64,000 bases of DNA from Anaerolineales bacterium. GTDB taxonomy: Bacteria > Chloroflexota > Anaerolineae > Anaerolineales > Villigracilaceae. The stretch lies in contig JABTTV010000001.1 in the NCBI GenBank assembly GCA_015075725.1, positions 3,587,223-3,651,222 of the forward strand. The letters run 5' to 3'. Positions 26,920 through 37,112 of this stretch are shown here, piece after piece. Both the position numbers and the translations under genes were made by a program. The notes beneath the pieces are model-generated. The model saw only the letters and a program-made list of their open reading frames with translations. It did no database searches and had not been told where the DNA came from. How positions within the stretch are numbered: the stretch's first letter is position 1; each line of letters opens with the position of its first letter.

Positions 26920-27675
26920 TTATTTTATCGCCTGCGGCTCGCCGAAGATGAAATTGTCCATCACAGCCACATCCACGCCCCCTGCCCCATCGTCTGGACC
27001 GAGCGCGCCGGTGCCGTACCGGACCTCCACACTGGCGACGACGGCATCATCGAAGACCACACCGAGGAAGGATAGACATCCATCACAGATCGGCGTTTCA
27101 TAACTGCCGAGCGAGTTGCCGTCCCTGTCGAAGTACTCAAAGGCGGTGTGGGTTGTATCCACATCGGCATAGACCGCGCCGAATCCGCGCACCGCCGCGG
27201 GCTCATCTGTGCCGGGGACGAAGAATGTGATCACCACCAGATTGCTGCCCAGGGGTGAAAATAATTTCTCCTCGCTGAACGCCTTGAAAATGTCGGCGTA
27301 TTGCGGGTTGATGTTGCCGAAACGCGGCAAAACTCCTGAAGGATTGTTTGCATTCGCGCTGACCATCAAGCCTTCGCCAGGCGTGTTGAGCACGATGCCG
27401 CGAGCGCGCGGCGCTTCGGGCTGATTGAAGAAATCCGGCGCATAATAATTCGGAGCGGATTCCTCATCGGGCAAAGTGTCCCAGTTGATCTCGCGGTAGC
27501 CGTCCGATCCCTTCGTGCCGGGGTCTCCCCCGTTATTGGCGCCAAGCAATGCGCGATACTGTTCGACAGCAGCAGCGATATCGCCGGACGCAGTCACGAC
27601 CTGTGGTTCGAGAGATCCCCCACAGGCGGACAGCAGAAATAAAACACATAACGCGGCAACAAACGTTTTCTTCAT
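26920..27675 (-). CDS. Lipoprotein of unknown function
   Basis: 251 residues with a lipoprotein signal MKKTFVAALCVLFLLSACGG (lipobox LSAC, Cys 18 lipidated). The mature part is about 230 residues, without repeats. It contains NWDTLPDEESAPNYYAPDFFN, VVITFFVPGTDEPAAVRGFGAVYADVD and FEYFDRDGNSLGSY, a pattern of beta-sandwich proteins exported in environmental bacteria, some with C-terminal sorting signals (none visible here). Ribosome site AAAGGAG precedes the ATG. A TATAAT lies on the minus strand at 27712-27717. Divergent from the giant repeat protein gene and convergent with the recombinase pair. Confidence 0.65.
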   Translation of the reverse strand: MKKTFVAALCVLFLLSACGGSLEPQVVTASGDIAAAVEQYRALLGANNGGDPGTKGSDGYREINWDTLPDEESAPNYYAPDFFNQPEAPRARGIVLNTPGEGLMVSANANNPSGVLPRFGNINPQYADIFKAFSEEKLFSPLGSNLVVITFFVPGTDEPAAVRGFGAVYADVDTTHTAFEYFDRDGNSLGSYETPICDGCLSFLGVVFDDAVVASVEVRYGTGALGPDDGAGGVDVAVMDNFIFGEPQAIK

Positions 27676-27899
27676 CTCTCTCTTCTCCTTTAAAATATGA
27701 TCTCATCTTTGATTATAAAGCTGGACGGTGTTTTCGGCATCTGCAAGAAGTCGAATTACGATCTTTTCGCCTCCTTCCTACACATATGCCCGGCACGCTG
27801 AAGAGAGAAGGTTCGTCCACGCCGGAAACCGATCCCAGAACCCCCTGCTCCCGGGGAAATTGCCGCAACGACGGCTGCGGGCTGTCAATTTATGGATGA

Positions 27900-27905
27900 T
27901 ATAAT
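27900..27905 (+). promoter_or_regulatory. -10 element TATAAT before the giant repeat protein
   Basis: Perfect TATAAT seven bases before ATG 27913. It overlaps the codons after the earlier in-frame ATG at 27892, which argues for a leaderless start at 27913. No clear -35. Confidence 0.4.
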
Positions 27906-27912
27906 CGCCAAG

Positions 27913-30900
27913 ATGCCCACGTTTTTGCCTCTCATTGCGGCTGTTTTATTTTTTTTCATGGCCATTTTGGGCATCCGCGCCGGGTTTCGGGGAATTCAAA
28001 ACAGCAGGTCGCTTCCCAATTTTCTAATTCGAAACAAATACCTTTCCACGGCGAGATGGTCTTTTTTCTGGGCACTATTGTCGTTGATCGCATCAGGTTG
28101 GCTTGCCTATTTCACAGCCTCCTTAAATTTTCAAAACCAGCCTGGAACGACAGGCCTACCGGATTCAACGCTGCAAGTTGGTTTGCAAACGGATGCGTCG
28201 ATGCCGACCCTGGAAGATCAACCACCTGTCACGCAGGAATTGTTGAACAGTCCCACTCCTCTGACCCCATTTCCTCCGTCTTCAGTCCCCGCCTCCCCCA
28301 CCCCGGTGTCGATCACCATGCAGGTGTATTTTACGAACATCAATAATTTGAACCAGGGCATCCAGCCATTCGACCAGGCCGTGGACAGGGAGATCCTTAC
28401 ATCCGACCCGATCGATTCCATCCTGAAGACCTACTTCGCCGGAACGAATGCACAGGAAACCCGACGAGGCTTGTCCCCAGTTTGGAACGGCTTTTTGGGG
28501 TATGACAAGTATGAACTAGGAACTGACGGCGTGCTGAAAGTCTACCTTATCGGCTATTGCGAGGCAATATCAGATAAATACAGTTTTGCCCAACCGCTCG
28601 GAAGAACCTTGCGACAAATCGACGGAATAACCTTCATAAAATTCTTCGATGAATACCGGCGTACGCGTGAACCGGATGGACCGGTCGATTCGGTCCCTGA
28701 CTGTGTGGTCGCCACGCAGACACCGACATCCACGGTAACGCCTTCGAACACGCCATCGCGAACACCGACACCAACATTTACATCAACCAACACACCGACA
28801 AAAACGCCGACTTTCACGATGACGCCAACCGGTACGCCTTCGAAAACACCAACGGCTACCTTCACACCGACGAGCACGCCCACCCGGACTCCGACAGCGA
28901 CCGCAACTTCGACCTATACGCCATCAAGGACTCCGACGCCGACACTCACTTCGACAAGCACCGCGTCCAGCACACCGACGTCCACAATGACGTCTACTGC
29001 CACAAAGACACCAACCAGCACATCATCGAAAACACCTACGACCACATTTACATCGACCAGCACACCCGCGAACACGCCCACTTTGACTTTTACGCCAACC
29101 ATTACGCCATCGAATACACCCAAGCCCACATTTACAGTAACAAGTACGCCTACATTTACATCGACAGCTACAGCGACGCCAACCAATACGGCATCGAAAA
29201 CTCCAACGCCAACCTTTACATCAACGAGCACACCCACCCAAGCGCCGACCACCACGGCGACGGCGACCAACACTTCAACGAAAACACTGACGCCTACATT
29301 AACATCAACAAGCACACCTACTCGGACACCGACTTCCTCGAAGACACCGACCAACACGCCATCGCGAACACCGACGCCTACATTCACATCGACAAGCACG
29401 CCCACTCGGACACCGACAGCTTCCCCAACCCCATCCATCACGCCCACAGCGACACCCGCTTATCGCGAGATGATCGTGTATTTCACCTCAATGGGAAGCC
29501 TGAGGACTAATCGCGTACCCATCGAGGTTGGCGTACCCCGCAAACTTGCGACGGATCAGGACGCCATCGATACCCTGCTGATCGAATATTTCCGCGGACC
29601 CACTGCAAGCGAACAAAATAATGGTCTGGTCGCTGTTTGGAGCGGATTTACCGGTCACAAAGAGTATTCATTGAGCGACGACGGCGTGCTCAGTGTGTTC
29701 CTGGCAGGAAATTGCTCCACGCTTGGCAATTCATACAGCCTCCTCGATCCTTTGGCGTTGACGTTGAAGCAGGTGTCTGAAGTGAAATTCGTCAAACTAT
29801 ATGACGAGAACCTGCGAACGATGAGCCCTTCAGGGCAGGTGGATTCAGCCCCATTGTGCGCGGTCATTACCTTTACGCCTACATACACACCAACAAATAC
29901 GACGACAGCCACCTTTACGCCGTCAAATACACCGACGCCCACGTTTACATCGACGAGTACGCCATCGAACACACCGACATCCACGTCGACTGCGACCAGT
30001 ACGCCATCGCGAACACCGACGGCTACATTCACATCGACGTCGACCAGTACGCCATCGAGAACACCGACGCCTACATTCACATCGACGAGTACGCCATCCA
30101 ATACGCCAACATCCACGTCGACACCGACCAGCACGCCGTCGAGAACACCAACACCCACATTTACTTCGACGAGCACGCCTTCGAGAACACCGACAGCTAC
30201 ATTCACATCGACGAGTACGCCGTCCAACACGCCGACATCCACGTCGACTCCGACCAATACACCTTCGAGAACACCGACGGCTACATTCACATCGACGAGT
30301 ACACCCTCCAATACGCCGACGCCCACTTTTACATCGACAAGTACGCCGTCCAACACGCCGACAACTACATTCACGTCGACTAGTACGCCATCGAATACGC
30401 CAACATCCACGTCGACTGCGACCAACACACCATCGATAACACCGACATCCACGTCGACGCCGACCAGCACGCCATCGAATACGCCGACATCCACGTCGAC
30501 TCCGACCAATACACCATCGCGAACGCCAACGACTACATTCACATCGACCAGCACGCCGTCGAGAACACCGGCACCTACATTCACATTGACCAGCACCCCG
30601 TCGAGAACACCGACATCCACGTCAACGCCAACCAGTACGCCATCGCGAACACCAGCGCCTACATTTACATTGACGAGCACGCCGTCCAACACGCCAACAT
30701 CCACGTCGACACCGACCAGCACGCCATCGAGAACACCGACGCATACATTTATATCGACGAGTACGCCGTCCAATACGCCTACATCCACATCGACACCGAC
30801 CAATACACCATCGCGAACACCGACATCTACATACACATCGACGAGTACGCCATCCAATACACCGACATCCACGTCGACGCCGACCAGTACGCCATCCAAT

Positions 30901-33441
30901 ACACCAACATCCACGTCGACGCCGACCAGCACGCCATCGAATACGCCAACATCTACCTTCACATTGACTAGTACGCTATCGCGAACACCGACGCCTACAT
31001 TCACGTCGACTAGTACGCCATCGAACACACCGACATCGACGTCGACGTCGACCAGCACGCCATCGCGAACACCGACGCCTACATTCACATCAACAAGTAC
31101 ACCATCCAATACGCCAACATCCACGTCGACGCCGACCAGCACACCGTCGAGAACACCGACAGCTACATTCACATCGACCAGCACGCCGTCCAACACACCG
31201 ACAACCACTTCGACATCGACAAGCACACCGTCGAGAACACCGACATCCACGTCAACGCCAACCAGTACGCCATCGCGAACACCAGCACCTACATTTACAT
31301 TGACGAGCACGCCGTCCAACACGCCAACATCCACATCAACGCCGACCAGTACGCCATCGAGAACACCAACACCTACATTTACATCGACGAATACGCCGAC
31401 ATCTACGTCGACTCCGACCAATACACCATCGCGAACACCAACATCCACGTCGACACCGACCAGCACACCATCGCGAACACCAGCACCTACATTTACATTG
31501 ACGAGCACGCCGTCCAACACGCCGACGCCCACATTCACATCGACAAGTACGCCTTCGAACACACCAACATCCACATCGACGTCGACCAGTACGCCATCGC
31601 GAACACCGACACCTACATTCACATCGACGAGTACGCCATCCAATACGCCAACATCCACGTCGACGCCGACCAGTACGCCGTCCAACACACCGACGCCTAC
31701 ATTCACATCGACTAGTACGCCGTCCAACACGCCGACACCGACAATCACATCGACTAGTACGCCGTCGAGAACACCAGCACCTACATTTACATTGACGAGC
31801 ACACCTTCGAGAACACCGACGGCTACATTCACATCGACCAGTACACCATCGCGAACACCAGCACCTACATTTACATTGACGAGCACGCCGTCCAACACGC
31901 CGACATCCACATCGACGCCGACCAGCACGCCTTCGAGAACACCGACGGCTACATTCACATCGACCAGCACGCCGTCCAACACGCCGACACCTACATTCAC
32001 TTCGACTAGTACGCCGTCCAATACGCCAACATCCACGTTCACATTGACTAGCACACCATCGCGAACCCCGACACCTACATTCACATCGACAAGTACGCCG
32101 TCCAACACGCCGACATCCACGTCGACTCCGACCGGCACGCCATCGAGAACACCGACGCCTACATTTACATCGACGAGTACGCCGACATCCACGTCGACTC
32201 CGACCAATACACCATCGCGAACACCGACACCGACATTCACATCGACGAGTACCCCATCCAATACCCCAACATCCACGTCGACTCCGACCGGTACGCCATC
32301 GAACACACCAACGCCCACGTTTACTTTGACGAGCACACCATCGCGAACACCGACGGCTACTTTCACATCGACGAGTACCCCATCCAATACGCCAACATCA
32401 ACGCCGACCAGCACGCCATCGTACACACCGACATCCACGTCGACTGCGACCAGTACACCGTCACACACTCCGGCGCCTACATTTACATTGACCAGCACGC
32501 CGTCCAACACGCCAACACCCACTTCGACTGCAACCAGCACGCCGTCGAGAACGCCAACACCTACATTCACGTCGACTAGTACGCCATCCAATACGCCGAC
32601 ACTCACATCGACGCCGACCAGCACACCCTCCTATACGCCGACATCTGCCAACACGCCAGCAGAGTTAGCAACATGGACACCAACCTTAATTTCCACTCCC
32701 ACTTTTGAAACCACATTACCCGCGCCAGCGGCTAGTTCGCTGCCAGGCGACACGGTCGTATTCGATTATTTCGATAGTTATTGTGAAACAGAAATTACTG
32801 TGGACCAAACCCCCATTGACTGTAACGCAGTCAGCGGACCAGACACGGTGATCTCGAAGGAAATGATTGGGCTGATCGAGAACGGCGATTTTTACAGTAA
32901 GTTGATCACCCTGCGGTTCCCACAGGATTCCGCCGGATCGACCGGATCCGTCCGCTCACCCGAGCTGGAAATCTCCGCGGGGCAAACCCTTTCCGGAAAT
33001 GCAGGATGCCTCGAAAACGCATTGACGTGTTCGGTGCTTTTCCGAATCTATTTCATTGGAACGGATAACGAGATCGCAGAATTATGGGCAGTCGGTGAAT
33101 TTTATGACGGTCAAGTCGCCGGATTCGAAATCCCTCTTGCCCCGCTTGCCGGTAAAACCGGTTCCATCGTTCTGGAGGTAAGCTCTCTGGGCGCCACTAA
33201 TGACGATAATGCCGCCTGGATCAATCCGCGTATCACGCAAAGCCCCCGGGAACAATCAACCGTCACCCCTCTCCCCACCGTAACTTCAACTGAAACGCCG
33301 ACCCGAATGCCTACAAGCGTCCCGACTTCGACCACCCCACCAACCGTCGCTCCTGACGAGACAGAACCCTCCCCCACCCCATTCGAAGAATTCCTGGAAT
33401 TCATTATTGAATTCATCAAGGGATTATTTCAATCCCGGTAG
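27913..33441 (+). CDS. Giant Thr/Pro/Ser-repeat envelope protein with two GerMN-like domains
   Basis: 1842 residues from ATG 27913. The start forms a membrane helix ([17 protein letters not shown]) with a second near residue 50. Two related domains of about 130 residues start near 133 ([14 protein letters not shown]) and 517 ([14 protein letters not shown]), each with TxxxxIDxxLxxYFxG, GLxxVWxGFxG, DGVLxVxLxGxC and LxQxxxxxFxKxxDE; these match the GerMN fold. Each is followed by Thr/Pro/Ser repeats: a short array, then a vast one of near-perfect 14-residue units ([14 protein letters not shown] and [14 protein letters not shown]). The C-terminal domain (about 1610-1775) has four Cys and looks beta-rich, followed by an acidic tail with an amphipathic end. 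Likely a surface stalk lifting the C-terminal domain away from the cell. A 33478-33519 hairpin follows it. Confidence 0.7.
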   Translation: MPTFLPLIAAVLFFFMAILGIRAGFRGIQNSRSLPNFLIRNKYLSTARWSFFWALLSLIASGWLAYFTASLNFQNQPGTTGLPDSTLQVGLQTDASMPTLEDQPPVTQELLNSPTPLTPFPPSSVPASPTPVSITMQVYFTNINNLNQGIQPFDQAVDREILTSDPIDSILKTYFAGTNAQETRRGLSPVWNGFLGYDKYELGTDGVLKVYLIGYCEAISDKYSFAQPLGRTLRQIDGITFIKFFDEYRRTREPDGPVDSVPDCVVATQTPTSTVTPSNTPSRTPTPTFTSTNTPTKTPTFTMTPTGTPSKTPTATFTPTSTPTRTPTATATSTYTPSRTPTPTLTSTSTASSTPTSTMTSTATKTPTSTSSKTPTTTFTSTSTPANTPTLTFTPTITPSNTPKPTFTVTSTPTFTSTATATPTNTASKTPTPTFTSTSTPTQAPTTTATATNTSTKTLTPTLTSTSTPTRTPTSSKTPTNTPSRTPTPTFTSTSTPTRTPTASPTPSITPTATPAYREMIVYFTSMGSLRTNRVPIEVGVPRKLATDQDAIDTLLIEYFRGPTASEQNNGLVAVWSGFTGHKEYSLSDDGVLSVFLAGNCSTLGNSYSLLDPLALTLKQVSEVKFVKLYDENLRTMSPSGQVDSAPLCAVITFTPTYTPTNTTTATFTPSNTPTPTFTSTSTPSNTPTSTSTATSTPSRTPTATFTSTSTSTPSRTPTPTFTSTSTPSNTPTSTSTPTSTPSRTPTPTFTSTSTPSRTPTATFTSTSTPSNTPTSTSTPTNTPSRTPTATFTSTSTPSNTPTPTFTSTSTPSNTPTTTFTSTSTPSNTPTSTSTATNTPSITPTSTSTPTSTPSNTPTSTSTPTNTPSRTPTTTFTSTSTPSRTPAPTFTLTSTPSRTPTSTSTPTSTPSRTPAPTFTLTSTPSNTPTSTSTPTSTPSRTPTHTFISTSTPSNTPTSTSTPTNTPSRTPTSTYTSTSTPSNTPTSTSTPTSTPSNTPTSTSTPTSTPSNTPTSTFTLTSTLSRTPTPTFTSTSTPSNTPTSTSTSTSTPSRTPTPTFTSTSTPSNTPTSTSTPTSTPSRTPTATFTSTSTPSNTPTTTSTSTSTPSRTPTSTSTPTSTPSRTPAPTFTLTSTPSNTPTSTSTPTSTPSRTPTPTFTSTNTPTSTSTPTNTPSRTPTSTSTPTSTPSRTPAPTFTLTSTPSNTPTPTFTSTSTPSNTPTSTSTSTSTPSRTPTPTFTSTSTPSNTPTSTSTPTSTPSNTPTPTFTSTSTPSNTPTPTITSTSTPSRTPAPTFTLTSTPSRTPTATFTSTSTPSRTPAPTFTLTSTPSNTPTSTSTPTSTPSRTPTATFTSTSTPSNTPTPTFTSTSTPSNTPTSTFTLTSTPSRTPTPTFTSTSTPSNTPTSTSTPTGTPSRTPTPTFTSTSTPTSTSTPTNTPSRTPTPTFTSTSTPSNTPTSTSTPTGTPSNTPTPTFTLTSTPSRTPTATFTSTSTPSNTPTSTPTSTPSYTPTSTSTATSTPSHTPAPTFTLTSTPSNTPTPTSTATSTPSRTPTPTFTSTSTPSNTPTLTSTPTSTPSYTPTSANTPAELATWTPTLISTPTFETTLPAPAASSLPGDTVVFDYFDSYCETEITVDQTPIDCNAVSGPDTVISKEMIGLIENGDFYSKLITLRFPQDSAGSTGSVRSPELEISAGQTLSGNAGCLENALTCSVLFRIYFIGTDNEIAELWAVGEFYDGQVAGFEIPLAPLAGKTGSIVLEVSSLGATNDDNAAWINPRITQSPREQSTVTPLPTVTSTETPTRMPTSVPTSTTPPTVAPDETEPSPTPFEEFLEFIIEFIKGLFQSR
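28716..29457 (+). repeat. First Thr/Pro coding repeat array
   Basis: Degenerate units of mostly 42 bp encoding TPTxTFTSTxTPxxTP patterns between the two GerMN-like domains. Confidence 0.8.
29870..32690 (+). repeat. Second Thr/Pro coding repeat array, 42-bp period
   Basis: About 2.8 kb of units of 42 bp (14 codons), often alternating between two variants to give an 84-bp higher-order period. Units such as ACGCCATCGAACAC recur dozens of times. Unit number is likely variable between strains by recombination or slippage, and is a likely assembly risk. Confidence 0.85.
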
Positions 33442-33477
33442 CGGACCGCTGCCCTTCCGCACGATTCCCTTCGCCCT

Positions 33478-33519
33478 GGTAGATTCGCCCGCGGAAACCC
33501 ACCCACGGGAGAATCTACC
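33478..33519 (+). terminator. Probable terminator of the giant repeat protein gene
   Basis: Inverted arms GGTAGATTCGCCCG (33478-33491) and CGGGAGAATCTACC (33506-33519) with one mismatch, followed by GGTTTTG. It lies between convergent genes. Confidence 0.55.
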
Positions 33520-33619
33520 GGTTTTGTCAGGCGTTTATCGGCGGCAAATTCACATGCTATCATCACGCAACTCCTTTTCAGGGGAAATCCAGTCGGTACT
33601 ACAAAACAATCTGATTCCA

Positions 33620-35197
33620 CTATTGCGCGAATTCGGCAAGTAAATCCTTGAATTGCGGAGTGAAGCGGATCCCGTCAAGATCCGGGTCGCGAAGAACCCA
33701 TTCGACATAGATCTGCTTGTTATCTAGGGCGGCCCGCAAATATTCGACCGCCTGATCTACGTTCCCGCATAATGCCTCGAGACACGCGCGATTGTACTGA
33801 CTCTCTTCATCAATGTAATTTTTCATAGCCATACCTATATGTTGATTTGCCAGCTCTTCCAAACCCATCTTCCGAAAATATCCGCCGAGCGAGGCATGCG
33901 CCAGGCTGTGTGACGGGCATAGTTCGATCACACGCTGCATGCACTGCATGGCTTCCTCATGCCTGCCGACAACGGCAAAGATTACGCCAAGGTTGTGCAG
34001 ATAGGTCGGCGATTCGGAATTCAGATTAACCGCCTGCTGAGTTGCCAAAAGCGCGTCGTTGAACCTCTTTGCCCGCTTATACAATCCAGCCAATTCATCC
34101 CATTTTGACGCATCCTGGGGGGCTCGTTGAATTTCGCCTTCGAGATCTAGGATTTGGTCATATACGGAATCCATCGCATCGTGCGGCAAATCAACCGATC
34201 TATCATTCTCGACGATCTTCTCATCTTCCTCCGGATCGGCCATGGCTGTCGTCTGTCCCTCATCAACCGGAAGGAAGAAGAATCCTACTTCGGATGGCGG
34301 ACAGACCATTACCTCGGTATCTGACGCAGCTTCTTTGACGACGGCTGATCCAGGATTCACCATCGATTCGGAATAGAACACCGGCCGGGCGTTTTCCCTT
34401 TCAACGGAAATCGAATTCAGATAACCGGCAGGAAGCGCTTTTGCTTCCTCGAACTGGATGGGCTCCTTGGAGTCCATCTCGTAAACAATTTCATCAACAG
34501 TTTCGACAGCAAGGAGCGGGAGACCATCGTACGGCAGTTCCGGCGGTTCAACAGGAAGGTCCTTATCAGTCGCAGCCTCCATTTCGGCGGCGTTTTTACT
34601 TTCCTCTTCAGGGTCATCCATATTGTCTGTTGGCTGGGTCATGTCAGCCGATGGTTGCTGGGATTCCCGAGATTTGATCTCCGCATCGTGCTCTTCGGCG
34701 GCTACAGGCTGGGTTGGGTTATTCAAAGGTATTGCGGATTCATTCCCAGCCTCCACATCGGGTTCCATCGCAACTTCATGCCGGCTTACCTGTTCCTCGA
34801 GGATCGGTAACATGTCCGCAGCAAGATTGGATGGTCCATACAGAAAGACATTTCCATCCTCGATGCTCTTGCTGACCTCGGCGTCGAGAGCGTCTGCCTG
34901 TTGATACGCCATGATGGCATCACGGTAGTTCTTGATGAGGCGGAATGCATCTCCAAGCCGGTACCACGAAACAGCCTTGTCATGATCTGACTCGAGCAAT
35001 TCGATGCTCTGTGTATACAGGCCGACCGCTTCTTCCGGTTGACCCTGCTGCAACCTGATGTAGGCAAGGTTGCAGTAGGGCATACCATATTGCGGCTGCA
35101 AGCCAATGGACCGGTTGTAGGCATAGGCGGCTTGTTCCAGCATGCCGGACAGGAAGTAGAGATTACCCAATTCGTTCCAGACTTCATGCTCGCTCAT
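33620..35197 (-). CDS. TPR protein with long acidic central linker (third of three)
   Basis: 525 residues. N-terminal TPR units (about 1-105; EVWNELGNLYFLSGMLEQAAYAYNRSI, YCNLAYIRLQQGQPEEAVGLY), an acidic low-complexity linker (about 130-365) rich in Glu, Asp and Pro, then C-terminal TPRs (about 375-510; WDELAGLYKRAKRFNDALL, YLHNLGVIFAVVGRHEEAM). No signal peptide or membrane helix, so cytoplasmic. The start is 17 bp after the upstream TPR gene, with a GAGGAT ribosome site. The design, two TPR blocks joined by a flexible arm, suits a scaffold that bridges partners. It is the last gene of the run starting at the MraZ-like gene. Confidence 0.72.
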   Translation of the reverse strand: MSEHEVWNELGNLYFLSGMLEQAAYAYNRSIGLQPQYGMPYCNLAYIRLQQGQPEEAVGLYTQSIELLESDHDKAVSWYRLGDAFRLIKNYRDAIMAYQQADALDAEVSKSIEDGNVFLYGPSNLAADMLPILEEQVSRHEVAMEPDVEAGNESAIPLNNPTQPVAAEEHDAEIKSRESQQPSADMTQPTDNMDDPEEESKNAAEMEAATDKDLPVEPPELPYDGLPLLAVETVDEIVYEMDSKEPIQFEEAKALPAGYLNSISVERENARPVFYSESMVNPGSAVVKEAASDTEVMVCPPSEVGFFFLPVDEGQTTAMADPEEDEKIVENDRSVDLPHDAMDSVYDQILDLEGEIQRAPQDASKWDELAGLYKRAKRFNDALLATQQAVNLNSESPTYLHNLGVIFAVVGRHEEAMQCMQRVIELCPSHSLAHASLGGYFRKMGLEELANQHIGMAMKNYIDEESQYNRACLEALCGNVDQAVEYLRAALDNKQIYVEWVLRDPDLDGIRFTPQFKDLLAEFAQ

Positions 35198-35214
35198 AGG
35201 ATCCTCACGAAGGT

Positions 35215-37092
35215 TTACGAAGTGACTGTGGCTTGGGACGGGGTGAGCGTTCCCAACAAACTGTACCGGCTCTGGACAGCGAGGGAGATGTTGCCTGGGT
35301 CAAGTTCATCAGCGCGCTGGTAGGCGGAAATGGCATTTTCGTAATCATCCATTCTGCGGTACACGTTGCCAAGGCGGTTCCAGGCGATGGCTTTGTCTTT
35401 TTCAGAGGTGAACAGCTCGATCGACCGCTGGTAAAGGAGGATGGCTTCGGCGAAACGGTCCTTCTGAACATACGCCAGGGCAAGATTGCTGTAGGGCCAG
35501 GCGAACTGCCGATCCAATTCGATGGATTTTGCATATGCCAGGACTGCATCTTCAATCGCGCCATTGTTGTAATAGACATTGCCCAGTTCGTTCCACACCT
35601 TCGCGTTGTTGATGTCCACTTCCATTTGAACATCGCCGGATGAATCGATGATGGTAACGGGATCCGCAGTGGCAGACGGGGATTTCTGGTTGTCCTGGTC
35701 ATCCTCTGAAATCGAGAGTCCGTTTTCAGCGAGCAGATATTCCTCGTATGCCTTTTCGCGCGACTCCGTTGCTTCGGCATTCACTACAGAGTCTTTTTCG
35801 GCTTCCATGCTCAAGGTTTCGGGGATTTCAAGCGGTTCTTCCTCCGCCTCGTCAGATCCATCGGGATCCGCTGATTCGGCTTCGGGGGTAACTTCCACCT
35901 CGGTCGAATCCAGGACCGGTTCATCTTGAGCCTGTTCCTGCAATTCCACTTCGAGTGCCTCGATGTTCGGTTCTTCCTCAATTTCGGTGATCATCGGGTC
36001 CAACTCGAGCACGGGATCTGTAGATTCACTCACTTCCGAGTCTTGTTCGGGAGCAAGGGCTTCTTCAGTCTGCTGATCAACAACCGGGGCAGCCTGAACC
36101 GATTCAATAAGAATCTCTTCAGCGGGCTGGGCGGCTTCGACCATCAAAGGCAGGGTGTCTTCTTCGACAGCAGGCTCCTGACTTGGAACGGGGATATCTT
36201 CGAGCAAAAGCGGCTGGTTATCCTCGCCCGTCAAAGATCTGGAATCTGCTTCAGCGACGGGTTCCGCGCCCGAAGCGGGAATGTCTTCGAGCAGAAGCGG
36301 CTCGTTGGTCAGAGTCGCTGTCCCGACAACGGGGAAGGCGTCTGTATTGGTTTCGGTGACATCCGGGTACTGTGAGCCGACCTCGATCGTTGCGGCTTCA
36401 TCCACGGGCGCTTCCGCAGCCGTTTGAGCGGACGCATCGGACGGAATATCATTTGCAGCATCCGGCATGATCGTGACCAATTCCATGCCATCGGGAACGG
36501 ACGGAATCAGGTCGTTTGCTGGCATGGGAGCAGCAGCTGAATCGCTCTCGCCGACAGCTTCCATCCCCGAAGGAGCCTGCACGCAACCGGTATCGAGGCT
36601 GTCCGCATTTCGGAACGCATCGAGCGCAAGTTCGTATTGCTGGGTTTTCCGATACAACGTTCCAAGCCGGTTCCATGCCAGGGCTTTCGCGTCGTCATCC
36701 GGCAGGAGAGTGATCCCGCGCTGGAAGTTTTCGATTGCGTTCTCGTAATCGCCCATCATCATGTAAACGGTGCCGAGATTGCTGTACGCCCAGCCCAGGT
36801 CGGGATTCAATGCGATGGCGTTCTTGAAGGACTGGAGAGCCTCCTCGAGTTCGTTCGCCTCCATTTGCAGGTTCCCAAGCTCGATCCAGTTCTGCACATT
36901 GGCGGGATCCATCTCGAGGGATTTCTTGTACGCATCGATCTTCTCACGACTTTGATCCCGCTTGTCGAACACGTTCCCCAAGCGGATCCAGGGCGTGATG
37001 AAGCGATTATTGAACTCGATCGACTTTTCCTGGTAGGAAATCACTGCGCTGAAGATCTTGTTCAATTCTTCCCAAAACTCATAACTAGTCAT
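35215..37092 (-). CDS. TPR protein with long acidic central linker (second of three)
   Basis: 625 residues with the same design as its downstream neighbour: TPR block (about 1-165; IDAYKKSLEMDPANVQNWIELGN, WAYSNLGTVYMMMGDYENAIENF), an acidic linker of about 320 residues with imperfect repeats (TLTNEPLLLEDIPASGAEPV, NQPLLLEDIPVPSQEP), then a TPR block (about 495-610; AKVWNELGNVYYNNGAIEDAVLAYAKSI). The first unit (EFWEELNKIFSAVISYQEKSIEFNNRF) is degenerate. A GGAGG ribosome site precedes the ATG and it lies 20 bp after the next gene upstream. Cytoplasmic scaffold inferred; function unknown. Confidence 0.72.
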   Translation of the reverse strand: MTSYEFWEELNKIFSAVISYQEKSIEFNNRFITPWIRLGNVFDKRDQSREKIDAYKKSLEMDPANVQNWIELGNLQMEANELEEALQSFKNAIALNPDLGWAYSNLGTVYMMMGDYENAIENFQRGITLLPDDDAKALAWNRLGTLYRKTQQYELALDAFRNADSLDTGCVQAPSGMEAVGESDSAAAPMPANDLIPSVPDGMELVTIMPDAANDIPSDASAQTAAEAPVDEAATIEVGSQYPDVTETNTDAFPVVGTATLTNEPLLLEDIPASGAEPVAEADSRSLTGEDNQPLLLEDIPVPSQEPAVEEDTLPLMVEAAQPAEEILIESVQAAPVVDQQTEEALAPEQDSEVSESTDPVLELDPMITEIEEEPNIEALEVELQEQAQDEPVLDSTEVEVTPEAESADPDGSDEAEEEPLEIPETLSMEAEKDSVVNAEATESREKAYEEYLLAENGLSISEDDQDNQKSPSATADPVTIIDSSGDVQMEVDINNAKVWNELGNVYYNNGAIEDAVLAYAKSIELDRQFAWPYSNLALAYVQKDRFAEAILLYQRSIELFTSEKDKAIAWNRLGNVYRRMDDYENAISAYQRADELDPGNISLAVQSRYSLLGTLTPSQATVTS

Positions 37093-37112
37093 CTTAACCT
37101 CCGTTGGTTAAT

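Noticed and set aside
27892..27912. Earlier ATG for the giant repeat protein
   Set aside because: The promoter -10 TATAAT overlaps it and lies 7 bp before ATG 27913.
29655..32624. A 989-codon open frame on the minus strand opposite the Thr/Pro repeats
   Set aside because: It reads [18 protein letters not shown] repeatedly, an artefact of the 42-bp repeat lacking reverse stops. It has no ribosome site or domain, while the sense strand encodes a coherent protein.
29870..32690. Dense tandem repeats as a possible CRISPR array
   Set aside because: Units are contiguous 42-bp coding repeats without unique spacers and keep one frame throughout.
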